Shown piece after piece: positions 16,887 through 26,323 of a stretch of DNA of 64,000 nt. The notes beneath the pieces were generated by a model. The model searched no databases, had not been told where the DNA came from, and saw nothing but the letters and a program-made list of their open reading frames with translations. Every line of letters starts with the position of its first letter. Positions within the stretch are counted from its first letter, which is position 1. The position numbers and the translations under genes were made by a program. This stretch comes from Phycisphaerae bacterium (GTDB taxonomy: Bacteria; Planctomycetota; Phycisphaerae; UBA1845; Fen-1342). Where the stretch lies: positions 124,001-188,000 of the forward strand of contig JAJVHV010000001.1 in NCBI GenBank assembly GCA_022072445.1. The letters are read 5' to 3'.

Positions 16887-19403
16887 ATGCTACGATCGCG
16901 ACGGGCGCTGCTGCTGGGCGCGACGCTGCTGGTCGCCGGCTGCGGGTGGTCGGCCAGGCCGCCGGTGAGTATCGCGCTTCGGGCGCACGTGGCGCGCGAG
17001 CTCGGCGAACGCCAGCGTGGCTTCGACGCGCCCGCCAAGGCGATGGATTTCTACGTTCGCCAGCGGGCGCCATTCGGCAAGCCGCTGCCGGCCGAGAAGT
17101 ACCTCGACGCACAGCAGCACATCCGCAACATGCTCGCGAGCGCCGCCGACGACAACCGCCGCGGACCGCGCGCTGCGGCGTCTGTCGGCGGAATCGTCGG
17201 CTGGCGCGGCATCGGTCCGGGCGACATCGGCGGGCGAACGCGGGCGCTGGCGATCCACCCCGTGGATCACAACATCATGTACGCCGGCGGCGTCTCCGGC
17301 GGCGTCTGGAAGACGACCGATGGCGGCCAAGCCTGGACGCCGCTCGACGATTTTCTCCCCAATCTCGCCGTCGCGACGATCGCCATCGACCCGACCGATC
17401 CGGAGGTGATCTACGTCGGAACCGGAGAGGGGTTTTACCCAGTCTCGTCGCCGACCACCGAGGCCATCTTTCTTCGCGGCCTGGGCATCTTCAAATCGCA
17501 GGACGGCGGCGCGACGTGGTCGCACCTGGCGGCGACGATCAACTCCAACTTCTATTACGTCAACGACATCCGCATCAGCCCGGACGACGCGCAACAGCTC
17601 TTCGCGGCCACCTGGCGCGGCGTTTACCGCAGTCTCGACGCCGGCCAGACCTGGACGCGCGTGCTGCGCGGCTCGACGCTCAATCAGGTCGGCTGCACCG
17701 AGCTCGCCGTCCGCTCGGACACCTCGCCGCCCGTCATGTTCGCGGCGTTCGGCAGCCTTCAGTCGGATGGCATCTATCGCTCGATCGACCACGGCAGCAC
17801 CTGGTCGAAGCTGACGACGGGCCTGCCCACCAGCGACCAGGGCCGCATCACGCTGGCCATCGCCCCCAGCGATCAGAACGTCATGTACGCCTGCATCGCC
17901 CAGAACTTCGCCGGCGCCGACGAGATCGGCGCGCTGCAGGGCGTCTATCGCAGCGTCGACGGCGGCACGACGTGGGAGCAGCGGGTCAACCTGGCGCTGC
18001 CGGTCGGCAAGAACCTGCTCGGAAATCAGCTCGCCATCGCCTGCATGCCCGGCCAGGGCTATCACCAGGGCTGGTACGACAACGCCATCGTCGTCGACGC
18101 GCTCGACCCGGAGGTCGTCTGGGTCGGCGGTGTCGACGTGCAGCGCAGCGACGACGGCGGCGTCACGTGGGGGCTGGTCAGCGCCTGGTGGCAGTACACG
18201 TACAACGGCCTGCCCGAAGAACCGAATTATTGCCACGCCGACATCCACCGCCTGCTGCTCCACCCCGAGTACGACGGTTCGTCGAACCAGTCGCTCTTCG
18301 TGTGCAGCGACGGCGGCATCTTCCGAACCGACAACCCGCGGGCCGCGACCACGACCAGCATCTGCGACTGGACGCCGCCGGCGGAGGTGAATTTCACCTC
18401 GCTCAACAACGGCTATGACACGATCCAGTTCTATCACGGTGACGCGGACCTGGCGTCCGGTCGCTTGCTGGGCGGCGCGCAGGACAACGGCTCATTCCGC
18501 GCTACGGCACCGGACGGCGCAGACTGGCAGCGCACGTTCGGCGGCGACGGCGGCTACTGCGCCATCGACCCGCGTAATCCCAACGTCCTGTACGTCGAGA
18601 TCCAGTTCTTCCCGCAGATCTACAAGTCGATCAACGGCGGCCAGACGTTCATCAAGCGCGTGACGGGCATTACCGGCGACAGCGGCTCGTTCATCAACCC
18701 GATCGCCATGGACCAGGTCAACCCGAGCATTCTCTGGGCGTGCGGCAATCGGCCGTGGCGCACGACGAATGGCGCGAACTCCTGGGCGGCCGCGGGTCCG
18801 GATTTCAGCCCTGGCGCGGCGATCAGTGCGGTGGCCATCGCGCCGTCCAATCATGAGATCGTGTACCTTGGTTTTTCGGACGGATACGTGCAGCGCAGCG
18901 ACGACGCGCTGGCCGCAAATCCGACCTGGGTCAGCCGAAGCAGCGGTTTGCGCGCCGGAACCGGGTACGTGAGCTGGGTGGAGATCGATCCGGTCGATCC
19001 GGACGTCGCGTATGCGACGTATTCCACGTTCGGCGGCGGGAAGATTTTCAAGACGATCAACGGCGGGGTCTCGTGGGCTAATGTCACCGGTTCCGGACTG
19101 ACTGGTCTACCCGATCTGCCGGTCAACTGCGTCGCGATCAACCGCATCGACCGCGACCTGGTTTACGCCGGCACCGACCTGGGCGTATTCGTCAGCGAGT
19201 CGGGCGGCACGACCTGGATTGCGGACGACGCCGGCTTGCCCCATACGATCGTTGAATCGTTCGACTGGCAGGGCTCCGGAAGGCTCGTCGCGTTCACGCA
19301 CGGCCGCAGCGTCTTCGTCACCGACGTGCGGACGCCGCTGGCTCTCGACGACGGCGGTCCCATCGACGCCGGCGGCGCGCAATCGATTCCACCGCCCCCG
19401 TAG
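16887..19403 (+). CDS. Lipoprotein with BNR/Asp-box (sortilin-like) beta-propeller
   Basis: 838 residues from ATG 16887, starting with a lipoprotein signal LLLGATLLVAGC. The rest shows repeated Asp-box patterns such as GGVWKTTDGGQAWTPLD, GIFKSQDGGATWSHL, GVYRSLDAGQTWTRV, GIYRSIDHGSTWSKL and VYRSVDGGTTWEQR, interspersed with IAIDPTDPEVIYVGT strands. These are typical of VPS10/sortilin-like and BNR-repeat propellers found in bacterial exported proteins. The tail DGGPIDAGGAQSIPPPP is low complexity. A TACAAT element lies six bases before the ATG. The frame is open for 576 bases upstream, but that part overlaps the divergent gene and has no coding character. Catalysis cannot be inferred. Confidence 0.85.
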   Translation: MLRSRRALLLGATLLVAGCGWSARPPVSIALRAHVARELGERQRGFDAPAKAMDFYVRQRAPFGKPLPAEKYLDAQQHIRNMLASAADDNRRGPRAAASVGGIVGWRGIGPGDIGGRTRALAIHPVDHNIMYAGGVSGGVWKTTDGGQAWTPLDDFLPNLAVATIAIDPTDPEVIYVGTGEGFYPVSSPTTEAIFLRGLGIFKSQDGGATWSHLAATINSNFYYVNDIRISPDDAQQLFAATWRGVYRSLDAGQTWTRVLRGSTLNQVGCTELAVRSDTSPPVMFAAFGSLQSDGIYRSIDHGSTWSKLTTGLPTSDQGRITLAIAPSDQNVMYACIAQNFAGADEIGALQGVYRSVDGGTTWEQRVNLALPVGKNLLGNQLAIACMPGQGYHQGWYDNAIVVDALDPEVVWVGGVDVQRSDDGGVTWGLVSAWWQYTYNGLPEEPNYCHADIHRLLLHPEYDGSSNQSLFVCSDGGIFRTDNPRAATTTSICDWTPPAEVNFTSLNNGYDTIQFYHGDADLASGRLLGGAQDNGSFRATAPDGADWQRTFGGDGGYCAIDPRNPNVLYVEIQFFPQIYKSINGGQTFIKRVTGITGDSGSFINPIAMDQVNPSILWACGNRPWRTTNGANSWAAAGPDFSPGAAISAVAIAPSNHEIVYLGFSDGYVQRSDDALAANPTWVSRSSGLRAGTGYVSWVEIDPVDPDVAYATYSTFGGGKIFKTINGGVSWANVTGSGLTGLPDLPVNCVAINRIDRDLVYAGTDLGVFVSESGGTTWIADDAGLPHTIVESFDWQGSGRLVAFTHGRSVFVTDVRTPLALDDGGPIDAGGAQSIPPPP

Positions 19404-19683
19404 CTCGGAGGCTAGCTAGCCTTATCTGGATCGCCTCCGGTTGGAATGCCGGAATGCACCATTTCGAGGGCAATCCGCTGCTCTCGGGCTCGGCGGCGGA
19501 TTGGAAACGCCTGATCGAGGCCACCGGGCCGGCGTCGCTGCTCGTCGCCATCGAAGCGCGGATGGGCGCTGCGCTGCGGCGGCGCTGCGCGAACGCCGTG
19601 CGGCCGCGCGACGGGGTCGCGGCTGGGCGAATGCTGCGCGGCCGCACGAACGCGACGCGAAATCTCGGGGCTCGCGCGAACCG

Positions 19684-22080
19684 CTATTCGCTTGCCGGCG
19701 TCTTCGCCAGCGGGACACTTCGCAACGCCGTGAGCCGAGCGGTCAACCGCGCGATCGCGTCTTCGTCGGGCGGCGAGCGCAGGCAGTGCATCTCGATGGC
19801 CTCTTCGAACAGCGTCGCCGCCTCCGCCAGTTCGCCGCGCCGCGTCAGACACTCGGCGAGCTCTTCCCAGGCGATCAGGGTATGGAAGAGGCGGCCGCCC
19901 AGGTCGGGATCGGCACGAAATGCCGTCACGGCTTCGCGCAACGCGGCCTCGGCAGTGCGATCGTCACCCTTGCGGGCGAGCAGGCGCCCCCAATAGGTGA
20001 GCGTGTGCAGCGTCCAATTGGCGGTGGCGTCGGCGTCGAGGCAGATCGCCAGCGACTCGCGAAAGCACGCATCGGCCCGCTCCAGATCGCCCATGCCCTC
20101 CAGCGCGCGGCCGAGGTTGTTGAGCGCCAGGGGCGTGTACATCGGGTTTGTCTGCCGTACGAGATCCAGTCCGGCGCGCAGGACGGGCTCGGCCGCGGCG
20201 AAGTCGCTCCGGGCCATCAGCAGCATGCCCAGGTTGTTCTGGGCGCGTGCCGATTCGAATGACCGTGCACCGTATTCGCGTGTCGCCAGTTCAAGGCTTT
20301 CGCGGACGAATGGCTCGGCTTCGTCGAGTCGTCCCAGGGCGCGATAAACCTCTCCCAGATTATTGACCAACGTGACGTAGAACCCGCCGCGATCCGTACC
20401 GGCGTGCCAGATGTCATACGCCGCCTGGTAGTGCCGCACGGCGGCGGACTTGTTCCCGGCCTCGCTGTAGTAGTAGCCCAGTTCATTGAGCGCCACGGCG
20501 GCGTGCGCGTCGCGGTTGGGGATCGACGCCGTCCGGAGGATTTCGAGCGACCGGAGAAGCTGTTTCTCGGCGTCGGCGAAGCGATGCACGCTGAGATAGG
20601 ACTGACCGATGGTCCGCCGCAGCAGCGCTTCGACCAGCGGCCGCTGCCGGAATGAACCACTATCCAATTGCACGACCGCCTCGTCGATCACCTGGCTGAC
20701 CTGCGGATCGCCGAATCGATTCTGCCGCGTCAGGAGCCCCTGGAGGAACTCGCGAATCGCACCGGAAGTTCCGGATTCGGCGGCAAGCGCTTCGCGCTGC
20801 GTGGTTTCGGCGCGCTGCGCGGCGACGGCCTGCCCGCGGGCCGTCTCAGCCTGCACGTAGAGGATCGTGCTCAGCACGGCGCCCGAGACGGTCACCAGGG
20901 CGGCCAGCGCCGCGGCCGACACCGTCCAGCGATTGCGTGCGATGAACTTTCCGGCACGATAGCGCCACGTGTCCGCGCGTGCCCGGACGGGCAGGCCGTC
21001 GAGGTGGCGGCGGACGTCGTCGGCCAACTGCTCGGCCGTCGGATAGCGCCGGGCCGGTTCCTTGCAGAGCGCCTTGAGCACGATCGTGTCGAGATCGCCG
21101 ACGAGCACGCGCCGCGAAGATCGATCCGTCGCCACGGCGCTGGGGCGCCGCGGCTGCTGCTCGCAGATGGCGTGCTCGTAAGCGGCCCGCGACTCGGCCT
21201 CGACTTCGTACGGCCCGCGTCCGGTCAGCAGCTCATACAGAATCACGCCCAGGGCGAACACGTCGCTGGCGGTCGTGACGCGCTCGCCGCGAACCTGCTC
21301 CGGGCTGGCGTAGCGCGGCGTCATGGGTCCGCCTTGGGTCGCGGTCAGGGCGGCGTCTTCATGCTGCAGGACTTTCGCGATGCCGAAGTCCAACAGTTTG
21401 GGCCGGCCCGCGCGATCCACAAAGATGTTGCCGGGCTTCAGGTCGCGATGGACCACAAGGTTCTGATGCGCGTACTGCACCGCGGCGCAGACCTCGCAGA
21501 ACAGGCTCAGCCGCCGGCGCAGGTCGAGGCGCTGGCCGGCGAGGTAGCGGTCGAGCGGCAGGCCGTCGACGTATTCCATGACCAGGTATGACCGGCCGTC
21601 GTCGGTCACGCCGCCGTCGATGAGCCGGGCGATGTTGGGATGCTCCAGCCCGGCGAGCACCTGCCGCTCCGCACCGAAGCGCCGCAGAATCTCGTCCGAC
21701 TCCATGCCGCGCTTGACGAGCTTGATCGCGACGCGCTGCTCAAACTGACCGTCGGCGCGCTGGCCGAGATAGACGTCGCCCATGCCGCCCGCGCCGAGCT
21801 TGGCGACGATCTCGTACGCAGCGATCCGCGGCGGCAGCGGCGTCATCTCCTCCACGGCGTCAAGAACCTGCCCGACCGTCGAGGCGCCCCCCTCCAGCGG
21901 CGATCGCAGAACACTCGAGCCGCAACGGTCGTGATGCGACAACAGCCGCCGGACGTAGTCGGACAACTCGGCGTCGCCCGCCAGGCGCTGCCGAAGCGCC
22001 GCGGCGCGCACCTCTTCGGCGGCATCGGCCAGCTCCTGAAAGACGGAGTCCGCCAACTTCAGTCGCTCAGCCGAGAGCAT
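19684..22080 (-). CDS. Transmembrane serine/threonine kinase with C-terminal TPR repeats
   Basis: 798 residues from ATG 22080. An N-terminal helical stretch (about 80 residues) is followed by a complete kinase domain: P-loop LGAGGMGDVY, VAIKLVKRG, catalytic HRDLKPGNIF, DFGIAKVL and YASPEQVRGE. One membrane helix (SAAALAALVTVSGAVLSTIL) lies near residue 390, and the outer part has several TPR-like repeats (for example ALNNLGRALEGMGDLERADA). Start codons at 22086 and 22098 are also possible. The gene begins inside the last codons of the ECF sigma gene (14-bp overlap), indicating translational coupling and joint function. Such sigma/kinase pairs are known in planctomycetes, where phosphorylation is thought to control the sigma factor. 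Confidence 0.93.
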   Translation of the reverse strand: MLSAERLKLADSVFQELADAAEEVRAAALRQRLAGDAELSDYVRRLLSHHDRCGSSVLRSPLEGGASTVGQVLDAVEEMTPLPPRIAAYEIVAKLGAGGMGDVYLGQRADGQFEQRVAIKLVKRGMESDEILRRFGAERQVLAGLEHPNIARLIDGGVTDDGRSYLVMEYVDGLPLDRYLAGQRLDLRRRLSLFCEVCAAVQYAHQNLVVHRDLKPGNIFVDRAGRPKLLDFGIAKVLQHEDAALTATQGGPMTPRYASPEQVRGERVTTASDVFALGVILYELLTGRGPYEVEAESRAAYEHAICEQQPRRPSAVATDRSSRRVLVGDLDTIVLKALCKEPARRYPTAEQLADDVRRHLDGLPVRARADTWRYRAGKFIARNRWTVSAAALAALVTVSGAVLSTILYVQAETARGQAVAAQRAETTQREALAAESGTSGAIREFLQGLLTRQNRFGDPQVSQVIDEAVVQLDSGSFRQRPLVEALLRRTIGQSYLSVHRFADAEKQLLRSLEILRTASIPNRDAHAAVALNELGYYYSEAGNKSAAVRHYQAAYDIWHAGTDRGGFYVTLVNNLGEVYRALGRLDEAEPFVRESLELATREYGARSFESARAQNNLGMLLMARSDFAAAEPVLRAGLDLVRQTNPMYTPLALNNLGRALEGMGDLERADACFRESLAICLDADATANWTLHTLTYWGRLLARKGDDRTAEAALREAVTAFRADPDLGGRLFHTLIAWEELAECLTRRGELAEAATLFEEAIEMHCLRSPPDEDAIARLTARLTALRSVPLAKTPASE

Positions 22081-22690
22081 CGTCATCCAACTCCGCAAGC
22101 TCCTCCAGCAGCACCGCGCGCGCGAAGCGCCACTCGCGCTCCACCGTGGCCGTGGAGATGCCCAGCGCCGACGCCGTCTCGTCGATGGTCATGCCGCCGA
22201 AAAACCGCATCGTCACCACCTGTGCCTTGCGCGCGTCGCGCTCTTCCAGTCGTCGCAGCGCGTCATCGAGCGTGACCATGTTCTTTGAAGGCGGCTCGAT
22301 CGCCAGTTCCGGTTCATTCGATTCGATCTCCGACTCGCGCCCGCCCCCGCTCACGGCCCGAGCGCGTACCAGCCGGGCCCCTCCGCCGCGCTTCTGCGCC
22401 GACTTGCGCCGCGCCTGGTCGACCAGGATCTGCCGCATGGCCTGAGCAGCGGCGGCGAAAAAGTGCGCCTTGCCCGCCCAGCCCTCGTCCTTGCCGACGA
22501 GCTTCAGATATGCCTCATGCACCAGCGACGTGGGTCGCGTGGTCTGGCCGGGAAATCGGGCCATCCGCGCCCGCGCCAGCCGCCGCAGCTCGTCATAAAC
22601 CAGCGGCAACAGGTCGGCGGCCGCCCGGCGGTCGCCCCCCGCGGCGGCTTCCAGCATCCGCGTCACCGGCCCCGATTGCCCTTCGCACAC
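22067..22690 (-). CDS. ECF RNA polymerase sigma factor (TIGR02999-like)
   Basis: 207 residues from GTG 22690, which follows GGAGG by eight bases; an earlier in-frame ATG would add about 77 unrelated residues. Region 2 is seen in LLPLVYDELRRLARARMAR and PTSLVHEAYLKLVG, and FFAAAAQAMRQILVDQARR is the hallmark of the TIGR02999 group. Region 4 is the helix-turn-helix MTIDETASALGISTATVERE. These factors redirect RNA polymerase in response to a signal relayed by the partner kinase. No anti-sigma gene is nearby; the overlapping TPR kinase takes that position. A divergent exported-protein gene starts 253 bases away. Confidence 0.93.
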   Translation of the reverse strand: MCEGQSGPVTRMLEAAAGGDRRAAADLLPLVYDELRRLARARMARFPGQTTRPTSLVHEAYLKLVGKDEGWAGKAHFFAAAAQAMRQILVDQARRKSAQKRGGGARLVRARAVSGGGRESEIESNEPELAIEPPSKNMVTLDDALRRLEERDARKAQVVTMRFFGGMTIDETASALGISTATVEREWRFARAVLLEELAELDDDALG

Positions 22691-22942
22691 CCGCGTGCCT
22701 CCGGTCCGAATGATGGAGTTTTCGGTAAGTTTGCGAATCCCAGTATAGCACGTGCTCGGGCGCAGCGGAGGAACCGCGCTGCCGGGGCACACGTCACGCT
22801 GTTCATCGGCCACAGACGATTGGCGGCCGGCGCCGTCGATCACGCCGACGGCGCCGTGGTGTGATAACCGCGCGCTGGGCGAGCCGGCAGAAGCGCTGCC
22901 GGTGCACTCTCGGTCGCGCAAGTCCTGTCAGGAGTTCTGACG

Positions 22943-25321
22943 ATGTGCTCAACTTACGCGGGCGTTTTCGGTCGCTTTGGCACACCGCTGCTGGCGTCAT
23001 TGCTGCTCAGCGGGTTGGCGCATGGGCAATCCACGGGGTTCACATATCAGGGAAGTCTGGAGGACGCCGGCGCGCCGGCCAACGGCAACTACGACCTGAC
23101 CTTCAAGCTCTTCGACGCCGCGACGAACGGCGCACAGCAGGGCTCAACCGTCACGCTGACCGGGCACGCGGTCACCGACGGACTCTTCAGCGCCAACGTG
23201 GACTTCGGCCTGTCGCCTTTCTCCGACGGCGCGAACCGCTGGCTTGAAATCAGCGTGAATGGCACGACGCTCTCGACGCGCCAGCGCATCCGGCCCACCC
23301 CCTACGCCATGTTCGCCGACGTGCTCGACGGCCAGCACGGCGCCTTCTACCAGAACGCGTCGAACCTCAACGCCGGCACCGTACCCTTGGCGCGGCTGGC
23401 GGGGGCATACAGTGGCATTACCGGCGTCGGCAACGTCACGAGCGGCACTTGGCGTGGCGACGCCGTCGGGGCGGCCTACGGCGGCACGGGCATCAGCACG
23501 GCCGGGGCGCCCACCGGATCGATGCTGTACACGACTTCGCTGGGTGTGTGGGGCTGGCTTCCGATCGGTACGAGCGGGCAGGTGCTGACGGTCTCGGCCG
23601 GCAAACCGGCGTGGGCGGCCGGCCCGCCGCCGGGGGGCGCCGCGGGCGGCGATCTGACGGGAACGTATCCAAACCCGACCCTTGCGAACAACGCTGTCAC
23701 GACGGCCAAGCTCGCCGATGGGGCGGTCGAGGCCAACAAACTGGCCGACGCGGCGGTCGCGAACAATAAGCTGGCAGACGGGGCGGTCACGTCCGGCAAG
23801 CTGTTTTCCGACGCCGCCTCGCTGAACAGAGTGAGCGGCGGCGCCTTGAGCGTTGTCGCCGGCCCGCGCGTGGGCATCGGCACGGCACCCGGCTCGGGCA
23901 AGTTCTTCGTCAGCGACAGCAGCCAGGGGCTTGTCTACCTCTCCGGCAGCTCCACCGGCGGCTCGTGGCTGACGCTCGACAACACCAGCGCCGGCGGCCA
24001 CGAGTGGGACCTGATCTCGTCCGGCTCGGCCAACAGCGAAGGCGCCGGCAAGCTGCTCTTCCGCGACGCCGATGGCAGCGGCGTCGTCGTGACCTTGAGC
24101 GCCGGCTCCGCCGGTATCGGCACGACGTCGCCGCAGTCCAAACTGCACGTCGTGGGTGACCTGCGCGTCGATAACGGCGAGATACGCAGTTGGGGCGGCC
24201 TGACGCTGCATCCCGACGTGGATGGCTCCGGCGACGACGAGATTCGCTTCACCAACAGCGCTGGCAGCGAAGTGGCACGCGTCCATACGAATGGAAACGT
24301 CGGCATCGGGACGAGCAGCCCCGGCGAACGCCTGACCGTCAGCGACGGCGGCGTTGGAATTCACGACACCACTGACAACAAGGACTGGGCGTGGAAGTAC
24401 AGCGCCACGTGGAATTGCCTCTACCTGGCCGAAGACGGCGTGGTGGCACCCAATGTCATGAGAATCAACAACGGCGGTAACGTCGGCTTTGGAGGGAACC
24501 CGAACGCCGCATACAAGGTCGGAATCGACAGCACCACGAATGGGCTTTCCGTCAATGCGTACAATGCGATCACGGCCACTAGCGGCGGCTCCCAGGGAGT
24601 CGCCGTGCTCGCCGAGGCCGCTGGCAGTGAAGGTTACGGAGTGTGGGCCCTGGAGCACCCCGCTGGCGGCGGCCCATTTGCAATCGCTATGTACGCCACC
24701 GCGTTTCAGGGCAAAGCTGTAGTCTCCGATGGCAACTTCGTGATGTACAACGGCACGTTTTACGCGTCGCCGACCTCCACCACCTGGACCACCAACAAGC
24801 CCGCCACCGTCAAGCTCGACAACGGCCGCCAAGTCAAGCTCTTCGCCGAAGAGGCTACCGAGGTGTTCTTCACCGACTACGGCGATGGGCAGCTCCGCGA
24901 CGGCCGCGCCCGGATCACACTCGACGCCGACTTCCTCCAGACCGTGACCATCTCCGACGAGTTTCCCATGCGTGTCTTTGTGCAGGTCGAAGGCGAGTGC
25001 AACGGCGTCTACGTCACAAACAAGGACGCCCACGGCTTCGACGTGATCGAGCTCATCGACGGCCGCTCCGACGCTCCGTTCACGTTCCGCGTCGTCTGCA
25101 CGCGCAAGCACTACGAGGGCGAGCGGCTGGCCTCCGAGGAGCAGGACATCGCCTTCAACACGCGCATGCTCGAAACCGTCTGGCCCGAGCAGCTCGCCGA
25201 GGCCGCGCGGCAACGCGAGCGCGCCATGGCCAGACTCGATCGTCATCGCGCCGCGACTGCTGCGAACGCCGCCGACTCGGCCGCGCGCGATACAGAGCCA
25301 CCGGGCAACAACAACGAGTGA
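22943..25321 (+). CDS. Secreted tail-fibre-like repeat protein
   Basis: 792 residues; AGGAG precedes the ATG by eight bases. The signal peptide (TPLLASLLLSGLAHG) ends near residue 28. Residues about 30-130 form a domain starting FTYQGSLEDAGAPANG and ending RQRIRPTPYAMFAD, seen at the start of many planctomycete exported proteins. A central segment repeats short units of the form KLADGAV, and then comes a stretch of VGIGTSSPG/KLHVVGD motifs like those of phage tail fibres and bacterial adhesins. The C-terminal 200 residues are a different globular domain (TVKLDNGRQVKLFAEEATEV) followed by a charged Ala/Arg tail. An adhesive or structural surface role is inferred. Confidence 0.82.
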   Translation: MCSTYAGVFGRFGTPLLASLLLSGLAHGQSTGFTYQGSLEDAGAPANGNYDLTFKLFDAATNGAQQGSTVTLTGHAVTDGLFSANVDFGLSPFSDGANRWLEISVNGTTLSTRQRIRPTPYAMFADVLDGQHGAFYQNASNLNAGTVPLARLAGAYSGITGVGNVTSGTWRGDAVGAAYGGTGISTAGAPTGSMLYTTSLGVWGWLPIGTSGQVLTVSAGKPAWAAGPPPGGAAGGDLTGTYPNPTLANNAVTTAKLADGAVEANKLADAAVANNKLADGAVTSGKLFSDAASLNRVSGGALSVVAGPRVGIGTAPGSGKFFVSDSSQGLVYLSGSSTGGSWLTLDNTSAGGHEWDLISSGSANSEGAGKLLFRDADGSGVVVTLSAGSAGIGTTSPQSKLHVVGDLRVDNGEIRSWGGLTLHPDVDGSGDDEIRFTNSAGSEVARVHTNGNVGIGTSSPGERLTVSDGGVGIHDTTDNKDWAWKYSATWNCLYLAEDGVVAPNVMRINNGGNVGFGGNPNAAYKVGIDSTTNGLSVNAYNAITATSGGSQGVAVLAEAAGSEGYGVWALEHPAGGGPFAIAMYATAFQGKAVVSDGNFVMYNGTFYASPTSTTWTTNKPATVKLDNGRQVKLFAEEATEVFFTDYGDGQLRDGRARITLDADFLQTVTISDEFPMRVFVQVEGECNGVYVTNKDAHGFDVIELIDGRSDAPFTFRVVCTRKHYEGERLASEEQDIAFNTRMLETVWPEQLAEAARQRERAMARLDRHRAATAANAADSAARDTEPPGNNNE

Positions 25322-25396
25322 CACAGCACCGCCGGCGCCGGGACGCCGTCGCAGACCGCGTTCCCAGCGAGCCGCGAGTTCAAGGAGCTTCACATC

Positions 25397-26266
25397 ATGT
25401 CGCACCGCAAGCGAGCGATTCTGTCGACCGTTACCATCCTGTCATTCATTGGCCTGTCGGCCGCAAGTGCCGCCGCCGAGCTGATCAGCTTTGCCGCGAT
25501 CCCGCCCAACGGTTCGGTCGAAGGGCTGGGAACCGTCGATGCGCGACTCAATATCCAGACTTCCCACGGCCTCGCCCAAGTCGAGCGTCCGGGATCGTCC
25601 AACTCGACGTACGGCTGGAACGGCGCGCCGCCAACCCAGAACGGTGGAATGGACCCGGACGGCGGTTTTGCCGACACGGACCGGGACAACGCCCTGTTCG
25701 ACGTTGCATTCACTTTCGCGCCCGGCGTGGCAGCCAGCGACTTCTCAATACGCATGCTGGACTTTGGAGACTTCAACCCGTACGAGGGAACGCTGAGTGT
25801 CGCGACACTGCGAGCGATGAATGCCGCCAACGTCGTCGTCGCGACGCAGACGCTCTCCTTCACGCACGATGCCGACATCAACCCGACGTCCGGCTCCGCG
25901 GGCAACCTCCAGATTACAGGCGATGCCACAGCCGCGCCCGGCGATCCGGGGAACTTCGTCTTTTCGCTCTCCGCGCCACGCATCTCAAGGGTGGAGTTCG
26001 TCTGGAGCCACAACGGCAGCGGCAATCCGACGCGCCCGTCCGATCCGAACATCGGCTTCGACACGCTGGAGATCAAGTTCGTCGAGGCCTGCCACCCCTG
26101 CGACGCCAACTGCGACGGAAGCGTAAACGGCTTCGACGTCGATCCGTTCGTCGCACTTCTCACCGGCGGCGGAACGCCCTGCTCGCCCTGCGCCGGCGAC
26201 GTCAACGGCGACGGTAGCGTCAGCGGTTTCGACATCGATAACTTCGTCGCCTGCCTCGGTGGATGA
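25397..26266 (+). CDS. Secreted dockerin-type protein
   Basis: 289 residues with AAGGAG about 10 bases before the ATG. The signal peptide is LSTVTILSFIGLSAASAAAE. The mature domain (about residues 28-230) is beta-rich, with no family recognised. The C-terminus has a CxxC-bordered pair of calcium-binding motifs: DANCDGSVNGFDVDPFVALL and DVNGDGSVSGFDIDNFVACL, ending GG. The pair is nearly the same as that of the 29.1-kb gene (about 49 of 58 residues identical by eye), so the module has been copied locally. It follows the tail-fibre-like gene by 75 bases and may be co-expressed. Confidence 0.82.
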   Translation: MSHRKRAILSTVTILSFIGLSAASAAAELISFAAIPPNGSVEGLGTVDARLNIQTSHGLAQVERPGSSNSTYGWNGAPPTQNGGMDPDGGFADTDRDNALFDVAFTFAPGVAASDFSIRMLDFGDFNPYEGTLSVATLRAMNAANVVVATQTLSFTHDADINPTSGSAGNLQITGDATAAPGDPGNFVFSLSAPRISRVEFVWSHNGSGNPTRPSDPNIGFDTLEIKFVEACHPCDANCDGSVNGFDVDPFVALLTGGGTPCSPCAGDVNGDGSVSGFDIDNFVACLGG

Positions 26267-26323
26267 TGTTGCCCACCCCCGGTGACCCTACAAGTACTGA
26301 TGTGCGACCAAGGGAGCCTTGAG

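Noticed and set aside
22770-22795. Possible ECF-type promoter (GGAAC and GTC) facing the tail-fibre-like gene
   Set aside because: The 18-base spacer is longer than usual, the motif is short, and no second copy was found to support it.
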